A stretch of 64,000 nucleotides of DNA, from NCBI GenBank assembly GCA_013398955.1, contig VWPU01001241.1:1-64000 (forward strand). The letters run 5' to 3'. The stretch's first letter is position 1. Each line of letters opens with the position of its first letter. Shown here piece after piece: positions 24,401-39,110 of this stretch. A program made the translations under genes and the position numbers. The notes under the pieces are model-generated. The model was not told the origin of the DNA, made no database searches, and worked only from the letters and a program-made list of their open reading frames with translations. Origin of the DNA: Callaeas wilsoni (Eukaryota; Chordata; Aves; Passeriformes; Callaeidae).

Positions 24401-26535
24401 CATACAGCTTCATTATATAATCCAGTACTATTTAATTATATAACACAGTAAAAAAAAAAAAACAACAAACTATATTTATTTAAAATTTTTCTGTAGGAAG
24501 AGTGTTTCAAATATTTTATACATTCTAATCAACCATCTCTAGAATTATGTGTTCACTGAAAAGAAATATGAGCTAAATTTAAAAAGCATTACCAACCTGG
24601 AATGGATTTGTTTGGTTTCCGTTCCAAGTATTTCCCTTATGTGATTTAAGGAAGTTAAATATATTGTTTACATATGTAGCATCTCCAATAGAAATAACCA
24701 GATGCTAAGTCCTTTCATGTTCTTTCAAAATGTACTATATACACCTTCTATTTATTTTGTGATTGAAACCTCAAACCCATCTGAAGACAACAACCGATCT
24801 TGGTAGCCTCCCTGCCAGCTCAGTAAGCATTATCCTCATTTAGGAGGTGCTAACAGTCCTGTGCATGATTGTGTATTTTAGTATATTTTCAAAAGTCGAT
24901 TCAGGCAGCTAATATATTTGTAGCCCTTTAAAAAAGTTTGGGGAACTGTTTTTTTGACATGGATTAAGTGAAATTCAAAAGTTTGAATATATATATATCA
25001 TGCGTGGAGGTTTTGGCTTAATTTGAATACAGGACAGAACCTGGCTCATGGGATACAAATGCTCTAAGAATGAGTTTCATCTTTTTTTGAAAACTAACCT
25101 GTTCCCTCAAGTCTGAGCAACCCTGATTCCACCTCTCTCCTCTCACTGGACACCACAGTGTTTTCCTTTCTGTTTACCTTTATGAAAACAAGAACTAAAA
25201 TAAATTTTTGAAACAACGAACAATTATTTCTCTACTTGTCTTGCAGTTATTACTTGTCTTACTTGAATATAAGAATTCATTGCCAAGAGCATTTTGAAAG
25301 ATGTTTTTAAATTTTTGTTATATTAAATTCAAAATCAAACTATAAACCACATAGAAGAAGGGATAGTTACAGCTTTATAACGACACTAAAACACTGTTTA
25401 TATGCCTGAGAGGTAAGACAGGAAGGCAATAAAATTTCATAGTTGGAGCGGTAAGTGCAAAATAATTTGAGAAATTCTTTTGTATGAAGCACAACAGAAG
25501 ACAGAGACAATTTCAAGAAATAGATTGCACACCTTTCCCCTGCTCTGAAGTGATGACTGACAGTGATTATGCAATTACTCTAAAGAGAGAGGGTTGTATT
25601 CGTCACCTCATGGATGAGGGTTCAGACAGCTGAGTCAAACATCATGTCCTCAAAGATTTGTATCTCCAGAAAATCTTGTCCTGAAAGACAAAACCTTTTC
25701 CTCTTCACTTTTTTGTGCATGCAAGCTTTTGATTTCTGCCTCTAAGATCAGTAGCTTGGACACCAAGCTGTAGTCTGGATTGCTTTAAATCACCAATACA
25801 TGGATATATTTCGTGGAAAACATCACATGAATACTGTCACACCAAAGAATTCAGTAACTTCTTCAAGCAAAATCTGTCCGCCCAAGCCACATACTTTTTC
25901 TAATAGACTTCTCATTTCAGTTTTCTAGGAAAACAGGGTATAGATTCACATAGTAGGAAAGGTTAACGTCTTTTGTGAACAGATATCTGCATCTAAATCT
26001 TTAGTTCGAAATCCTAGGCAAATATTGAACAAGTTGAGTCACCAGATATTTTATAAATGGCTTCTGTTTATGTAGATTTTAGTGAGAAATTTTATTATAT
26101 CTGGCTTAATGCAATCACCTTCCATTTATAAAGAAGGTCCTACCACTTAAATCTTCTCCATAGCAAGAAAACTCTACTATGGTACCTTGTGTCTGATTTT
26201 AAAAGTTCTTCTTTCTGATCCTCTTTTGTTAGGCTTTAAACTGCTCAGAGAAGCATGTAGAGTTTTCTTAACCATCTCCTTGAAGTTCAAGAATTACCTG
26301 GTAGTCATTGCACAAAAACTAATCACAGAGCTGCACAAGCATCTTGGAATGGAAAAAAAACCTAAGGTGAATACTACATTTGGAAAAAATAAGAGATCAA
26401 CTGAAAGGTCAAGAATACTTTAGTAGCATAATTCAAAATCCCATGTATGATTTAAACAGCAGTTCAAATCTGAAACCTAATTCTGAGTATGTTCTAGCCA
26501 CATGCTAGAAAATTCAGGCCATGTTGATTAAGTGT

Positions 26536-26551
26536 GGACATCATGATGTCC
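26536..26551. repeat. 16-bp perfect palindrome
   Basis: GGACATCATGATGTCC is self-complementary. It has no repeat context. It could bind a dimeric factor, but nothing else in the sequence supports this. Confidence 0.7.
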
Positions 26552-27989
26552 AGTAAAGCTGAGAAAATTAAAATACACCTGGCAGATGGAAGTGTCTATC
26601 TACCAGGAAATAAGTCCTGTTTAAGAGAATTTGCTCTTCAGGGCAGGAAGCCTCTTAGAGGACAGGTGGAGTTTATGTTCCCCGGAGTTAAGCCAGTTAA
26701 CCACACAAGAAGAGGCACAGACACTCACTCAACATGCCTACATCTGTGTTTACAGCAGTTTAAAGCACTTTAAGCCTATCATAAACCCACTTGAGCAGGA
26801 AAAAGGATATAACAGTGCCAGACTCAGGTAGATCACCTGCTTTAAGCTGTGGCAAAAAGGATGAGGAGGAGAAGGACGTGTTGCACTGGGAGGACTGATG
26901 CTATGGAGTAAACACTGCAATGCATGCAGCATTGAGCCTTCATGTGGTTTGATTCACCTTCAATCCAGATACTTCCACACTGAATTCAGGACATTTTTGG
27001 CAACCTTGATCAGTGCCAAGGTATTCTGAAATGTGAACAAAAGGAGACAGAATTTTAGCTGTTGTTTCAGCTATTGTGAATCATTGACTTAAAGGCAGTA
27101 ATTCTAACAAAGGCAACTTATTATACAGATTGATATGTATCACAGGAACAGTGGACAAAATTGTAATTCAGTCACCATTATGAACAATAGAAGTACCCAT
27201 GGGTGGATGTTGAAATACTGTAATTCTTGGAAAAAACAGTGTAGGAAATTATTTACCAGCTTTTTCATCAATCACCATGCAAATCAATAACCAACCACAT
27301 CCAGACCAGGGTATCTACCTGATGGCAACATGACTATAAAAATGTAGCAAAAAGAAATTTATCCTGCAGAATCTATGTGAGAATAAGCAAAATAAAGAGT
27401 GAATGTGGCACAGTTTTTCAGTCAAGATCTGAGTTTGCTTTGGGGGCAATTAAGAAATATTGCATAACTGTTATTATTACAGTAGAGAGGCTTTTAAATT
27501 TAGAAAATCTGCAGCAGAAGTTATAAGGGAAAATTAGCATTCATTGTGCCCTACTAGTCAGCATTCAGAATGGACCTGCTTAAATTTTCTGATGCATTCT
27601 GATTATAATAGTCCTCTCTTTTATGATATAACTATTGTTTATCAGCAAAATTCCTTAAATCAATTGGTTTTAATATACATGTTCATGTTTCCCTAAAAGA
27701 AAAGCCAATGTGAGTTCTCCTTCTATTATTGTATATTTTAGCATTTCAGCGGGGCTTAGTGGTGAGCATAAACACTGAGAGAAAGATTCCTGCCGGTAGC
27801 TCAAAACCAGCCAGCCGGACAGTCTGGATTGTCAGTAAATATTTCCTTCTCCAGAAGTGGTAGACTTTCCAAGGTATAGGTGGTGCTTTTTTCAGCAACA
27901 TTTCCTTTAGAGAATAAAGGAAGGGTTATTTAGGAGTACTCTTCTGTACTGACAAAGTAAAAAGGGTTGCCAGGGTTATAGATCAGGCA

Positions 27990-28440
27990 GTCTTAGGTAT
28001 ATTTGGAGGAAGACCTTCCAGCTTTGGAGGAGGGTGGCAGAAGCAGCAGCAGACAGTGTGGGGAGGATGGAGGTGCAGGGTGCAGAGCAGGAACAAGCTG
28101 CACTGTCTGCTGGACTGCAGGGCACGGAGAGAGGGGAGGAAGGAGCTGCTGTCCTTAGCCACACACTGGAGCCTCACTGCATAATCAGCATGTTTACACA
28201 ACGTGTGTTTCCATCCCTGGAAATGAGAGGCTGCTGTAAACAGCACTGTACCTTGAAGCCAAGGAGCACCTGGGGACTCTCGTTCACAGCATTGCAACGG
28301 CTTCATTTCATTCACTGCCACTATGAGAGGGTCCTCTTGTATTTCAAAGAAATGAATCAGAGCGAGTCTGGACTGAGGTTCCTAGAAACTCTGTTTCTCT
28401 GGGTGTTACTTTTGGGAAGGGCTAGAAAAATACTTTAATA
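27990..28440. other. GC-richer patch of unknown nature
   Basis: Rich in CAG, GGAGG and CTGCTGT words and clearly less AT-rich than its flanks. A 134-codon frame on the plus strand (28034-28438) begins MAEAAADSVGRMEVQGAEQE, but its later part looks like translated noncoding DNA and I recognise no domain. It may be an old repeat, a regulatory element, or an unannotated exon. Confidence 0.35.
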
Positions 28441-31400
28441 TCCACTGTAGGTGTTGACAGTGTAAACAGGATCAGAAGAAAAATATTTATTCTTCCTGTA
28501 CAGGCCTTTGAATACAGTTTTTAAACTCTTTTGAATGACCTCTATTTATTTCCATGGTAGATTAGAGATTTAATTCAGCATAGAAAAAAGAGCGGATAGA
28601 GGAATATACATGTTCTCTCCTCCAAAGCTCCTGTTGAATAACATACCCAGTTCTCTGGGAACAGTCTTAAATCTAGATCTGAGCTAATCTCAAAACATTA
28701 CCTTCCAGGAAATAGTAGATTTTCTTATCTACATATCATTCTTATGCAATATCATTTCCCTTTTTTTTTCAGAGAAAATCAGACGTAGTAATCAAGCTAC
28801 CTGCCAGAAGAAAACACAAACTGCAGCTTTCTTCAGTATTTTACTTCATGCATTTAAAAGAAAGAAAATGTTCCTCATGAATTGAAAACTTCTGAATGTA
28901 GAGTCCTGTTTTGTTATAGTAGTAAGCTCTGCTAATTTTCTGAGAGATTTTTTTTTCCTTCAGACTGCAAGAAATGATGAAGCAGTTACTGGTAATTTAA
29001 ATGAATTTTCCAACATTTTTAAATTAGAAATTTTATGGTATTTTTACACAACTCTGCCCATAGCCAGTATTAAGTAGCAATTTTGCATCTGAGGAGGGTG
29101 ACATGTCATCCAGATGGTACTGGTGTTTACTCTAAGGCTCTCTACACATCTGTCTCACAGAGAAATTAAAGTATTCTTTCTGGTCTGTACAGAAATTACT
29201 TCTGAATTTTCTTCATTATGAAAACATTATTTTCAGATTAACAATGGGCAAGCCCTCTATTACCTCATTAGGAAAAATTATGTCATATATCTTTGGGGAC
29301 AATAAAGCCTAATTGTAAGGATAAAATCTTGAACTCTAAGCCTGCCTGTGTTGGATCGGTCTGCAAAGAGAATGTGCATGGAAAGCATTGTTTCAGATAC
29401 TGTGCTTGTTCCTGTGTCACCTATTGACCCACAGGCAATTATGTAACTGTCAAATCCTTCAGTTTTGGTTCTGATCTTCTGCGGCACTCAAGGCATTGTG
29501 CTGTGGAAGCGAGTGGTGCCTATAGCAGTGGATACCAAGGGCTGCTCCCCCATTTCGCACAGCGAGTCTGTGTTGGCTTTGTGGCCATCTTGACAATGCT
29601 CCCGACCTGAACTTTCTTCTGCAGGTGATGGCTCCTGGCTATCAAAGGGCCCAAAAGAAAGGGATTTTGGCTATGTTAGAAGTCAAGTTTCACCATGGCA
29701 ATGAGCCAGCATGAAGTGCAGAAATCTTCCTGGATTCAACAGGAGGTTCTGTGATGAGCATAGCCAGCTTAATTTTATGTGAATCAGAACAACCGGAAAG
29801 TGGGGTGCTCAAAAAAAACTTAAAATTAATTGTATGTAAGCATCTGAGAAAGAGAGAAAACACAGTTTGCTCTCACTGAGGAAAGGGCTGTGGGCCTGCA
29901 AATAAAACACTTTCACTTCTAAAACACTTTGCCATGAAAACCTATAACAACATATATCTGGATCTCCATTAGTTGTACTTTGCTACTTACTTGAAGAGAT
30001 GATGAGCATGAATAATGATCATGTTTCTCATCTAATAGTGTCTGTATCCTGTTAGTTGGATGGTTAGTTTTACCTTTTGCAAAGGAGTGTTACAGGATTC
30101 TTTACAGTTATAAGAGGACTAAGCCAAACACGATGGGAACCAGATCACATTTCTGAAAGAATACTCTTGTTATGCCCATTGAATCAGAAGCAGAGGTGTG
30201 TTTCAGAGAAATTACCAGGGAAACTGCTAAACTGAGCTGTCTTGAATAAAACTCTGGACTTCTACTGCTAGCTTAGTTACTCCCATGCTGTGTGAGCCTG
30301 TTGCAAGATATTTCCTCCTCCTGCTTGTTCCCACTGTGAGATACGTAGGCACTGTTTCCTACTGGATGCTTGTGTTGCAGCTAACATAGCGGGGTCCACT
30401 ACGCACAACTGCAACACAATTAATAAGTAATAATACATCTAGCCCCACACTTTGCCCTTACAGGATTGTTTGCTAAGCAGCATTTTATAGTGTTATTGTT
30501 ACTCCCTTAATCATTATTTAGCCAAGCTGTGCATACATAAGTCTTTTTTTATTCCCTAATAAATTAATCTTTCTAGCTCCTTCATCCCTTTTATTGCTTT
30601 TCTCTGAAGGAAAAAGCTGGAGAAGGTCTAATAGTAAAGTAATCCAACATTTTCCATAATTCTTAACATCAGTAAAAGTTTTATGTCTTTCATAAACAAT
30701 ATGTGATACCAGTGGTCAAACAGGTTTTGCTTGGTGCATTTCTAACTGTGCCTCAGTTTTCCTCATACCTCCTTCTTACACATTGCTATCACTTTCCAAG
30801 GCCTGGAATAAAATTTTCCAGTCTTAGGAAAGTTTTGTACATGCCTCACCTGGCTCTCTATTGCTGTATAAACTTTGGCCAGCACTGCCTTTGGATGCAG
30901 TGACCCTTGAGTGCATAGTATATGGATCTGCATGTCTGAGCATGCAAATAGTTTAAAAGAAATAAGTTTTTTATGAACTCCATGTTCATACAAACATATG
31001 AAGGGTGGTTGCCAACATTTAGGCCAGGTAGAAAGGAGTATATATGAAAATACATAAAAACACTGCAGGTTTGAATATGCAGAGGCAGACCTTGCTTATT
31101 AAAAACTTAAGCATGCTTTTTTCTTAAGAACCAAGAATGCCAGACACAATTTTATACACCACTTTAGAAGATTAACTGGATGAATTTGGGACTTGACATG
31201 TACGTCATTCATCTCACATAGCACTCATCTTTCATTAACTATATAATTGTTAATGGTATTAAATATTATATAAATATATAAACCATTAATTGTATTATAG
31301 AAACTATTATTAGGATAAAGAGAATGCTGATAAAGAGGTGAACTGCAAAATCTTGCACAGCAACCAGAGCTCTATCTACATATTCTCAATCTTACATATC

Positions 31401-33914
31401 TTTTTGCACAGAACTTGCCATATGACTGTTAGTCTTTTGAGATTCAAGGCTAATGAATATAGAACAGCCAAATTATACTTGAGAATTTTTCAGTAAGTAA
31501 AATGTTTCTTTTTCAGCGGCAACAGTTACATTTCTTTAGATATAGGCAAATTTTGAAGAAAGTATCCATATCCTGAGAATGTAGTTAGTTCCCCACACCA
31601 GTAAGCTAGTGCTCCTATCTGTGCCTGCTGATGGAAAGCTCTGTAAACAGTCTGCGAAGAAAGGAAATTATTTTCAAGTTAACTGCTGGAAAGGCAGGGA
31701 AAAATATAATTTTGCTGTGAAAAGGATCATGCTAAAGCTGTCAAGGGAACAAAGAGGCTGGAATTACATAAATAACAGCAAGTGAAGTCAGAGATATCTT
31801 GATCACTAAACAGCACAGAAGAGATAAAAGTACTCCAGACAGTTGGTATAAAGTGTTAATTACCTGAGTCCCTTTGAGACCATAGGAGTACACACTGCCG
31901 CAGGGCTTAGTTCTTATGTAAAGTAATTAAAGACAAGTTTTGGCCAAACTCTTTGATGTACATTCTACAGATCTTGAGGACATTTGTCTAAATACTCAAG
32001 ATTTCTGGTTTGATTTTATTGTCATAGTACATCAAGCTTTGAAGGCATGAATGCAGTCCTCAAGTGCTTCATATTGTTTTCTTGTTGCATATAAGTTCTC
32101 TTCAGGATTAGAGACAAAGTATTTAGTATTTTGTAGTACATGGATCTCATAAAATAGTGATAGTGTGTATTAGAAAGTAGGTAAATGGCTTTCAGATACA
32201 CACATAATGCCTGTAATTATAAAAGCCTGTAAATATAAAAGAGAAAACCATAATTTTCCAAAAATTATAGTTATATTTGACCTGTAAGTCAAAACGTAAT
32301 TACAAACTTTTTATTATTTTTCTTTCAGCACAGAAAACATGTCTCCACACAGTATGAACTACTGGGCTCTTACAGGAAGTTATTGCAAAAAGATTCTGAG
32401 ACGAGACTCAATAGATAAACTTTTATATAGTATGACAAATATACTAAAATAGTGCCTTATAAATAAGCTATAGAATTGAATTGCTAGGTATAATCTTCCT
32501 TATGTAATCACTAAGTAGGATCATCATGAAATATTAATGCATTAGTCAATAAAATAAGTCTAGATAAGGTCAAACACCTTAGGTGTTATCTCTTCAGCTA
32601 TAATTGCTGCTACAACAAGAGTTTATGAACAGCATGATACATCCTGCATTTTAGCAGTGAAAAGATTTTTGCAAGTAACAGGCTATTTGAAGGTAACAGT
32701 AAAATAAAGCAAAAGCGTAAGTAGAACCTAGCTCTGATAGATGTGGTCATAGGGCTGCATCTAGAGTCTCTTCCTGGGGCAGATTCTCCCATTCTGCTAC
32801 TTTTACATAAGTTACGCATCACAAGGGGACCAGAAATTAACAAACTCTTGGTAACTTAGGATCCCTCCTCCTTTATTGGCTCCTTAGTAGGTCATTATCC
32901 TGCTTTCCTGAGGCCATTGCTCAGCAATGGTTATTTATAGAGGAGAACCTGGCTGGGTCACCTTGGGTAGCACCAGCAACTAAACGGCCTTGCTGTGATG
33001 TCATTTGTCATGTTTGTCCTGTAGTTTCTCATCCTCTCTTCGGTTAGCCTGATCTTAGGCTAGGGCCTAACCCTAACGCATTTTACAAGACTGTAAGTGC
33101 AATGTCAGCGCACATGAAAGCTCAACACTACTTGCAATTCTCTTGCAGTCAGTTGCAAGTGCTTCAGATGCCAGTCATGAAAAGTTAGACTGGTTATGAG
33201 ATGCATGGCATTGAATAAATTGACTGCAAAAGTTGATAGATATTAGTGCTCGAAGGATACATTTAGTCTTACATCAACAGAGAGGGTTTTATTTAATATT
33301 GAGGGTGATTAAACTTTTATCAATTAGGATGCTTTTAAAGGAAAAAAAAAGAAGTCATAAAGGGACTAGAAACAGGCAGTGGATAATGAAAGTTGCTGAT
33401 TCAAAATGTTTTATATTATTTTTCTGCCTGTTGACATTCCTTAACAAAAGTAGAATATGCTAAAAGCCTTCCACTGATTTCTCATTCTTATATCACTTTA
33501 AAAGTATTAGGATTTGATGAACTGTAATCAGTAAGCAAGCCACTGAAGCGTAGTTTTCAGTACAAGGTTATTTGCAACTGTACATTCAAAGTTATAGACA
33601 ATATTTTGTACAAATCATTTAAGGGGATTCACCTCAGAAAATGCACATATCAATTTGAAGTTTCATTACTTCAAGAATAGGCTTGATAAAGGTTTGATCT
33701 TGCAAGGGGCAACATTGAGATCCACCCAGGGACAGTGGTCTGTGAACACTGAATTCATCAAACTTCCTAAGAAACCAGAAGTAGGATTTTCTCGTCTTCA
33801 TACATCATCTACCAGGTATCAAAGTAACAGTGCTGTATTGTTAAGAAACATCATTATTAGCTGCAGTGTCTTGTCAATCTTGAATAGAAAACTTCGTGAT
33901 TCTAACTGACTGTT

Positions 33915-33934
33915 AAAAAAAAAAAAAAAAAAAA
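33915..33934 (+). repeat. A20 homopolymer followed by G5
   Basis: A run of 20 A and then five G. Nothing upstream resembles a processed transcript, so a retrocopy tail is not supported. Confidence 0.85.
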
Positions 33935-35266
33935 GGGGGAAAAGAAAGTTTTCATAACATTAAAAATTTCCTGAAAATAGATAAATAATATTATTTCATT
34001 TATAAGATGTAATTTTGGAATGAGCTTCAGTCTACAAAAGAAAAGTTTCAGTTTTTAATCTATATGACCTAATTAACCAGGAAGTTCCCACTAAGCTCAT
34101 CAATTAGAAAGTCTCATTGCCTGTTTTAGAAAAATGAATGTGTCTTGATTGCATTGTGTCTCTTAAATATTTCATTAATGCTGGGTTGGGAACATTTGTG
34201 TTCAGCACAAATTAGGATCTAAATTCTTATCTTCTACAGGAGAAGAACAAATGGAGAAGACTAGCTTACCTAAGCCATCAGGATGATTAGTATAGCTAAT
34301 GATCTCCTTTGGAGGAGAGAGAAAGATTGGCCTGGCTCTTTCACAAGGATGGATCAACCTCCTTCAGTGCCACTGGTAACAAAAACTCTGACAGCTCTGA
34401 AGATCCTGATGAGAATGGATGTAACCATGCTTGAATGGCTAATCAAGATTCTCCTATGCCATTCTGTGTATTACAATGGCCAATTATTCTCTCCTTAAGG
34501 CTCAGTTCTATTTTGTCATCTCTTTAATAGGTACAACTGACTTCTAACAGAGAGAGCAAAGCTTCTCCTAAGATAAGGAAATTTCCTCCTGTAATTTGAG
34601 ACTCTCCCCTCAAGGTTACAAGTTTTCTAGAACAGCAACTGACATGTTGGAAAGATCATTTAATTCTAGTCTAATGCAGCCCTGCAGAACTTCAGATACC
34701 TTCAGAAACACACAGGTTTCACCTTTCATAAATAATCCAATATTGCCAGACAAGACTTTTGGGCATGGGAGTTTAATCAGCTGTGAAACTGTTTGTGTAT
34801 TTTAAAATTTCTAGTATGGCCCTTCGTTTTAGTTTGGCCCAAGTTAAAATACTGTCTCAAACAGTATTTAAATTCGAATAATGAATTTATATAAACCAGA
34901 ATCCATTCCTCATAGGTAATTTCATGCAGTTTGTTTTGAATGGTAAAAGAGTTTAGGACTATGTAATAATAAACTATGGTCTGTGTTCTGCCAGCTGTAT
35001 TCAGTGCCAGAGATCTATCACAAGCCTTTCATTAACCTTGTTCCACAAAGAGATCCCATGTGATTTTCTATAACTACTTGCCTTCTTCCTCTATTCCTGT
35101 GACTCTTCTTTTTCCCCAAAATTTGTTTCAGTAAATCTGTTTTCCTGTTCATCATTGAGATAGTTTAGGAATTCCAAGAAAATCTTCTTAGAATTTAGAA
35201 GAAAAGTCATAGGAAAGTAGAAGTTCTTTAAGAATCTTAAACAAGAAATTCGACCTTGGCTCATAT

Positions 35267-35707
35267 GGAGCATGTCCAGAAAAGGACAATGAAGCTGGTC
35301 AAGGACCTAGAGAGTGAGTCATATGAGAGAGCTGGGGTTGTTCAGCCTGGACAAAAGGAGGCTCAGGGGACCTTATTGCTCTCTACAACTACCTGAAAGG
35401 ACGTTGTAGTCAGGTGGGGATCAGCCTCCTTCTTCTGGCAACTAGCACTAGGACAAGAGCATATGGCCTCAACCCACACCAGGGGAGGTTCAGGCTGGAC
35501 ATCAGGAATGATTTCCTCACTGAAAGGGTTGTCAAGCATTGGAATGGGCTGCTCAGGGAGGCAGTGGAGTCACTGTCTCTGGAGGTCTTTAAGAAATGAC
35601 TAGACATGGCCCTTAGTGCTATGGTTTAGTCTGTATGGTGGTGATTGGCCAAAGGTTGGACTCAGTGATCATGGAGGTTTTTTTCAACCTTAATAACTCT
35701 ATGATTC
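35267..35707 (+). mobile_element. CR1 LINE, 5'-truncated, 3' end only
   Basis: It begins inside the last part of ORF2 (GAGCATGTCCAGAAAAGGAC) and continues through the typical CR1 3' region: CTACAACTACCTGAAAGG, then CAGGCTGGACATCAGGAATG, then GGTTGGACTCAGTGATC. It ends CTCTATGATTC. Severe 5' truncation is the norm for CR1 insertions. No complete frame survives. The 3' half is close in wording to the 3' part of the copy at 47562-47893, so both probably belong to the same or sister subfamilies. Confidence 0.93.
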
Positions 35708-38700
35708 CTTGTGCCATTTAATGCTGAAAGTTTGGAAGATTTACAAAAGAAATATTTCTACATAATTTCCTTCTTCTTGTACTTTCTCTGAATCGTGTGC
35801 ACTGGTTAGAGGAACCTGACTGTGCCTGTACTGCTGCTCCATTGTTCTTATAAGAACACAAAAAAAACACTTGTGGGAGAGATATTACTGTTTTTTAATC
35901 ATTGAGAGGCATAGGAATTTTTATTACATGCTAGCATCATAAAGGGTAGCAAATCTTGTAGTCTGCTGCACAAAAATTCATCTTGCTGATTAGCACAATT
36001 ATTGTGTGATTTTTCCTGCAGTAATTATCCATCATTAATGAAAGAGGAAAGCAGGAAACATTCATATCCTGCTGTACAATAGACTAATCTGCAAAATCTG
36101 TTAACAAGGAGTTACAGTAATATAAAGCATCACTCCTAAATATGATGAGATTAAATATTGATGTTTTCCTTTTTTGCAACAATTTTTTAAGACAGTTCCA
36201 AAAGACGTATCAATATACACACCTATTAAAATAGTCATGCACTGCCTGATTTTTAGAATGTAATAAAAATTGCAACTAAATATGTTTTCCTAGTATCACA
36301 GAAGATTGGTTAGAGAAAATGCAGACAAAGTAGCAAACCCACATCTATTCCAGATTATATAGCTGTGAATTAGTATGTTATATATGTATAAAATCAGTAT
36401 GTACAAATATACTTCTTTATAGAACTTATCAAAAATATATGTGGGGTTGATCTTGTGTTTATTGAGATCTGTAGGCTGTTGTATTTAGCTATTATTGTAA
36501 TGGGACTAAAATTTTACTCCCGGTTTTATTTTTTTAATTTTTTTTTTCTTTTTGCAGTCTAGCTATTTAATTCCAGATATTATTCCCATGCCAGTGATTG
36601 AAATCAAGAGAATGCTTTTTCATAACCTTGAATCATAGTATTCACTGTTTAGTTTGTCCAGCACAACTGTTTCCAAGCCACTCTTTTTTACACAATAATT
36701 TTATGTTTTAAACTATAAATCTGACACAAATGATTTGGCTTTTCGAAATAGCCTAAATATAATTTAAATTTGATTTTTGGTGCATTTTAATCAACATGTA
36801 CACATATTGGCAGATTTACTTTTGAAGTAGCATTTTTTGCAATGGTCCATTGAGTTTTGTTTGCCTTTTATTTTCTTTTTACAGGAACAGAGGGTCACCC
36901 AGGATATACTTCACATAAAAATAAAAAAAGAGTTCTTCTTCTACTTGCTGTGTAAAAGGCTGCACTTTCTTTGATCTATCACAACATGCTGAATTGTGTA
37001 TGGAATACAAACTAACTTTTTAAACAAAACAAACTGTGCATCTGATTTAAAGTTTTAGTTGACAGTGGTATCGTTCATTTACTAGCATTTTTGATACTGA
37101 CATGTCCATACAGACAACATATGACAGATTTCATTTGGAAGAGAATATATATGGTGAGACTCTGAAGATGTTTTCCGCCATTTTAATATCTTTCTCATCA
37201 TATTTTTTTATATTTGTGTCTAGACTGTTTAAAAATAAACTTTCTGAGCATATAGTTAGGACAGAAAAGTATTTATACAAATAAATTTCCCTATTATCAT
37301 GGACTGGTTACGCACAGATAAAGAACTAGATATGTCTCTGAACTAGATAAGTTTATTGCATTTTTATTATTAAAAAACTTACATTACAGAATATATACAA
37401 ATCTTTCCACAGTAGGTAGATTCATCTTGACCATAAATCACAGGAAGCTATGGCAGAGTCACTAATTACTACCAAGATAAGATTTGGTTCATATTAGGAA
37501 TCCAGCCATCTGTAGTAGTGTTAATCTTCAGCTCAAACCTGGATTTAACAAAAAAGCTTCTCCCATTTTACTCACTAGTTTTGAATGCCTTTTTAATCTC
37601 AGAACCCTCACTTTTTGTTGTAGACACATTGAAGTCCACGGGGATGTTTTTCCAAGAAATCAAATCAACTGAATTAACATTTCTCATCTTGTAGATAAAT
37701 ATCTCTCCTCTACTGACATTCTCTTTTCTACTGATAATACTAAAGAATACTTCCAGAAAAGAAAATATCTGTTTGAACAGAGAACTATTGATAACTCAGC
37801 CCAGAAATATCTATTACTGTATTATAATTTCATCTTGTTAAGGGTACCCCAGATCTGCAGTCTTCAGATTGGGATGCCTGCACCCTAGAGGTGCACAGTC
37901 CATTGGGGATGAGGAAGAAAATGGTTTTAGTATCATAAATAAGTTAAAAAATTTACAACATTTCATCTTTACCTCTTTATTTTTTTTGTTTAATTTCCAA
38001 GAGGTTTGTATGATTTATAAAGGACATATAAAATATTACAGTAGTAAATGTATGTACTTTGTAAATAAATACATACATAATATATTGACAGTGTGTGCTC
38101 AAAACTTATTACTGATAAGGGTCTACAATCAAAAGAGTTTGGAGATCATTGCCCTAGAGGGCCCCTGTGTGATCACAGAACCACAAAAATCTACAAGCCA
38201 GGCACACAGCAAGCTGTAGCTTCCTCTACAAGTCTCTCTACTCCAACAGCAATAGTAACTGGATTGGGTTGCTGACAAACCACTCTGGCTTATTCTACCC
38301 GCTTCTTAAGGAGATTGTCCCAAGGTCCTCAGGATCTATACCATATAGAAACTTTCAGCATCTTCATCTTGAATGTATAACAAATGTTTTGGAGTTGTTT
38401 ATGTGGTTTTATGGATGTTCTGCAGCAGGTTTTCTCTGTTTCTTTACCTATTTTTATTCGTCTTCCTTTTCAGCTTGTTCTTTGTGTCTGTTTCTGTACC
38501 CACACAGTTATTTTATACTCTTTACCTTCCTCTTCTCCTGTGTTTCACCCTATCTCTTTCTTTATTATAACCTCTCATTTCCACATACTTACTCTATATG
38601 TCTGCTTCACCACAGAGCAACTTTCAGTTCACATCAATTAAGTAATCACAAACTGTTCCCTAAGACAGAAACAAGAGTAAACGAGAAAGGGAGAATATAG

Positions 38701-39110
38701 CAAATGCAACTTTCCTATTATTGTAACTGCCATGTTTGCAATCACTTATGTTGTCAGCTCTAAGTTTAAACTATAAACTCCTGAAGGCAGAAATCATTTT
38801 TCACTTTCACAGACTGTTATGCCATCTTATTGCACTATATAAATATTGGTGCATATTTTTAAACACAATTAATAATTTTTCATGTCACAATGTTCATCTG
38901 TCCAACTAAAGAGTGCTTAAAGGTTTATGAATTTTATATGGCAGGTACTGTTCACTTCCTAAAATGGTATTTCTCTAGAATGCCATGTACTGGGTAACTG
39001 AGGTAATTAATCATGACAGAAAATTTGAGTTAATAGCGACATCAATCATGCGCATTTTGCACATGAAAATCTCACTGGAATCACTGCCAGGAAGAACAAA
39101 AGAGAAAATA
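35708..39110. other. AT-rich DNA without gene
   Basis: The only marked feature is a T/C-rich stretch at about 38425-38600, which produces several overlapping open frames rich in Phe, Leu and Ser on the plus strand. They reflect base composition and are not called. Confidence 0.6.

Larger units (their letters stand above)
21788..35266. other. 13.5 kb of AT-rich DNA, no gene recognised
   Basis: This is the longest stretch free of recognisable transposons in the window. T and A tracts (for example 23554-23576 and the A20 at 33915-33934) and small palindromes (26536-26551, 33055-33070) are the only structured items. A GC-richer patch at 27990-28440 is listed separately. I cannot exclude conserved noncoding elements, which need cross-species alignment. 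Confidence 0.55.

Noticed and set aside
28034..28438. 134-codon frame starting MAEAAADSVGRMEV as a gene
   Set aside because: The first part reads from a GC-rich CAG patch and the rest has no protein character or splice support.
33066..33077. Interstitial telomeric repeat
   Set aside because: Only two CCCTAA-like units are present.
38269..38700. Overlapping plus-strand open frames rich in Phe, Leu and Ser, up to 143 codons
   Set aside because: They sit in a T/C-rich stretch that suppresses stops and shows no domain or exon boundaries.
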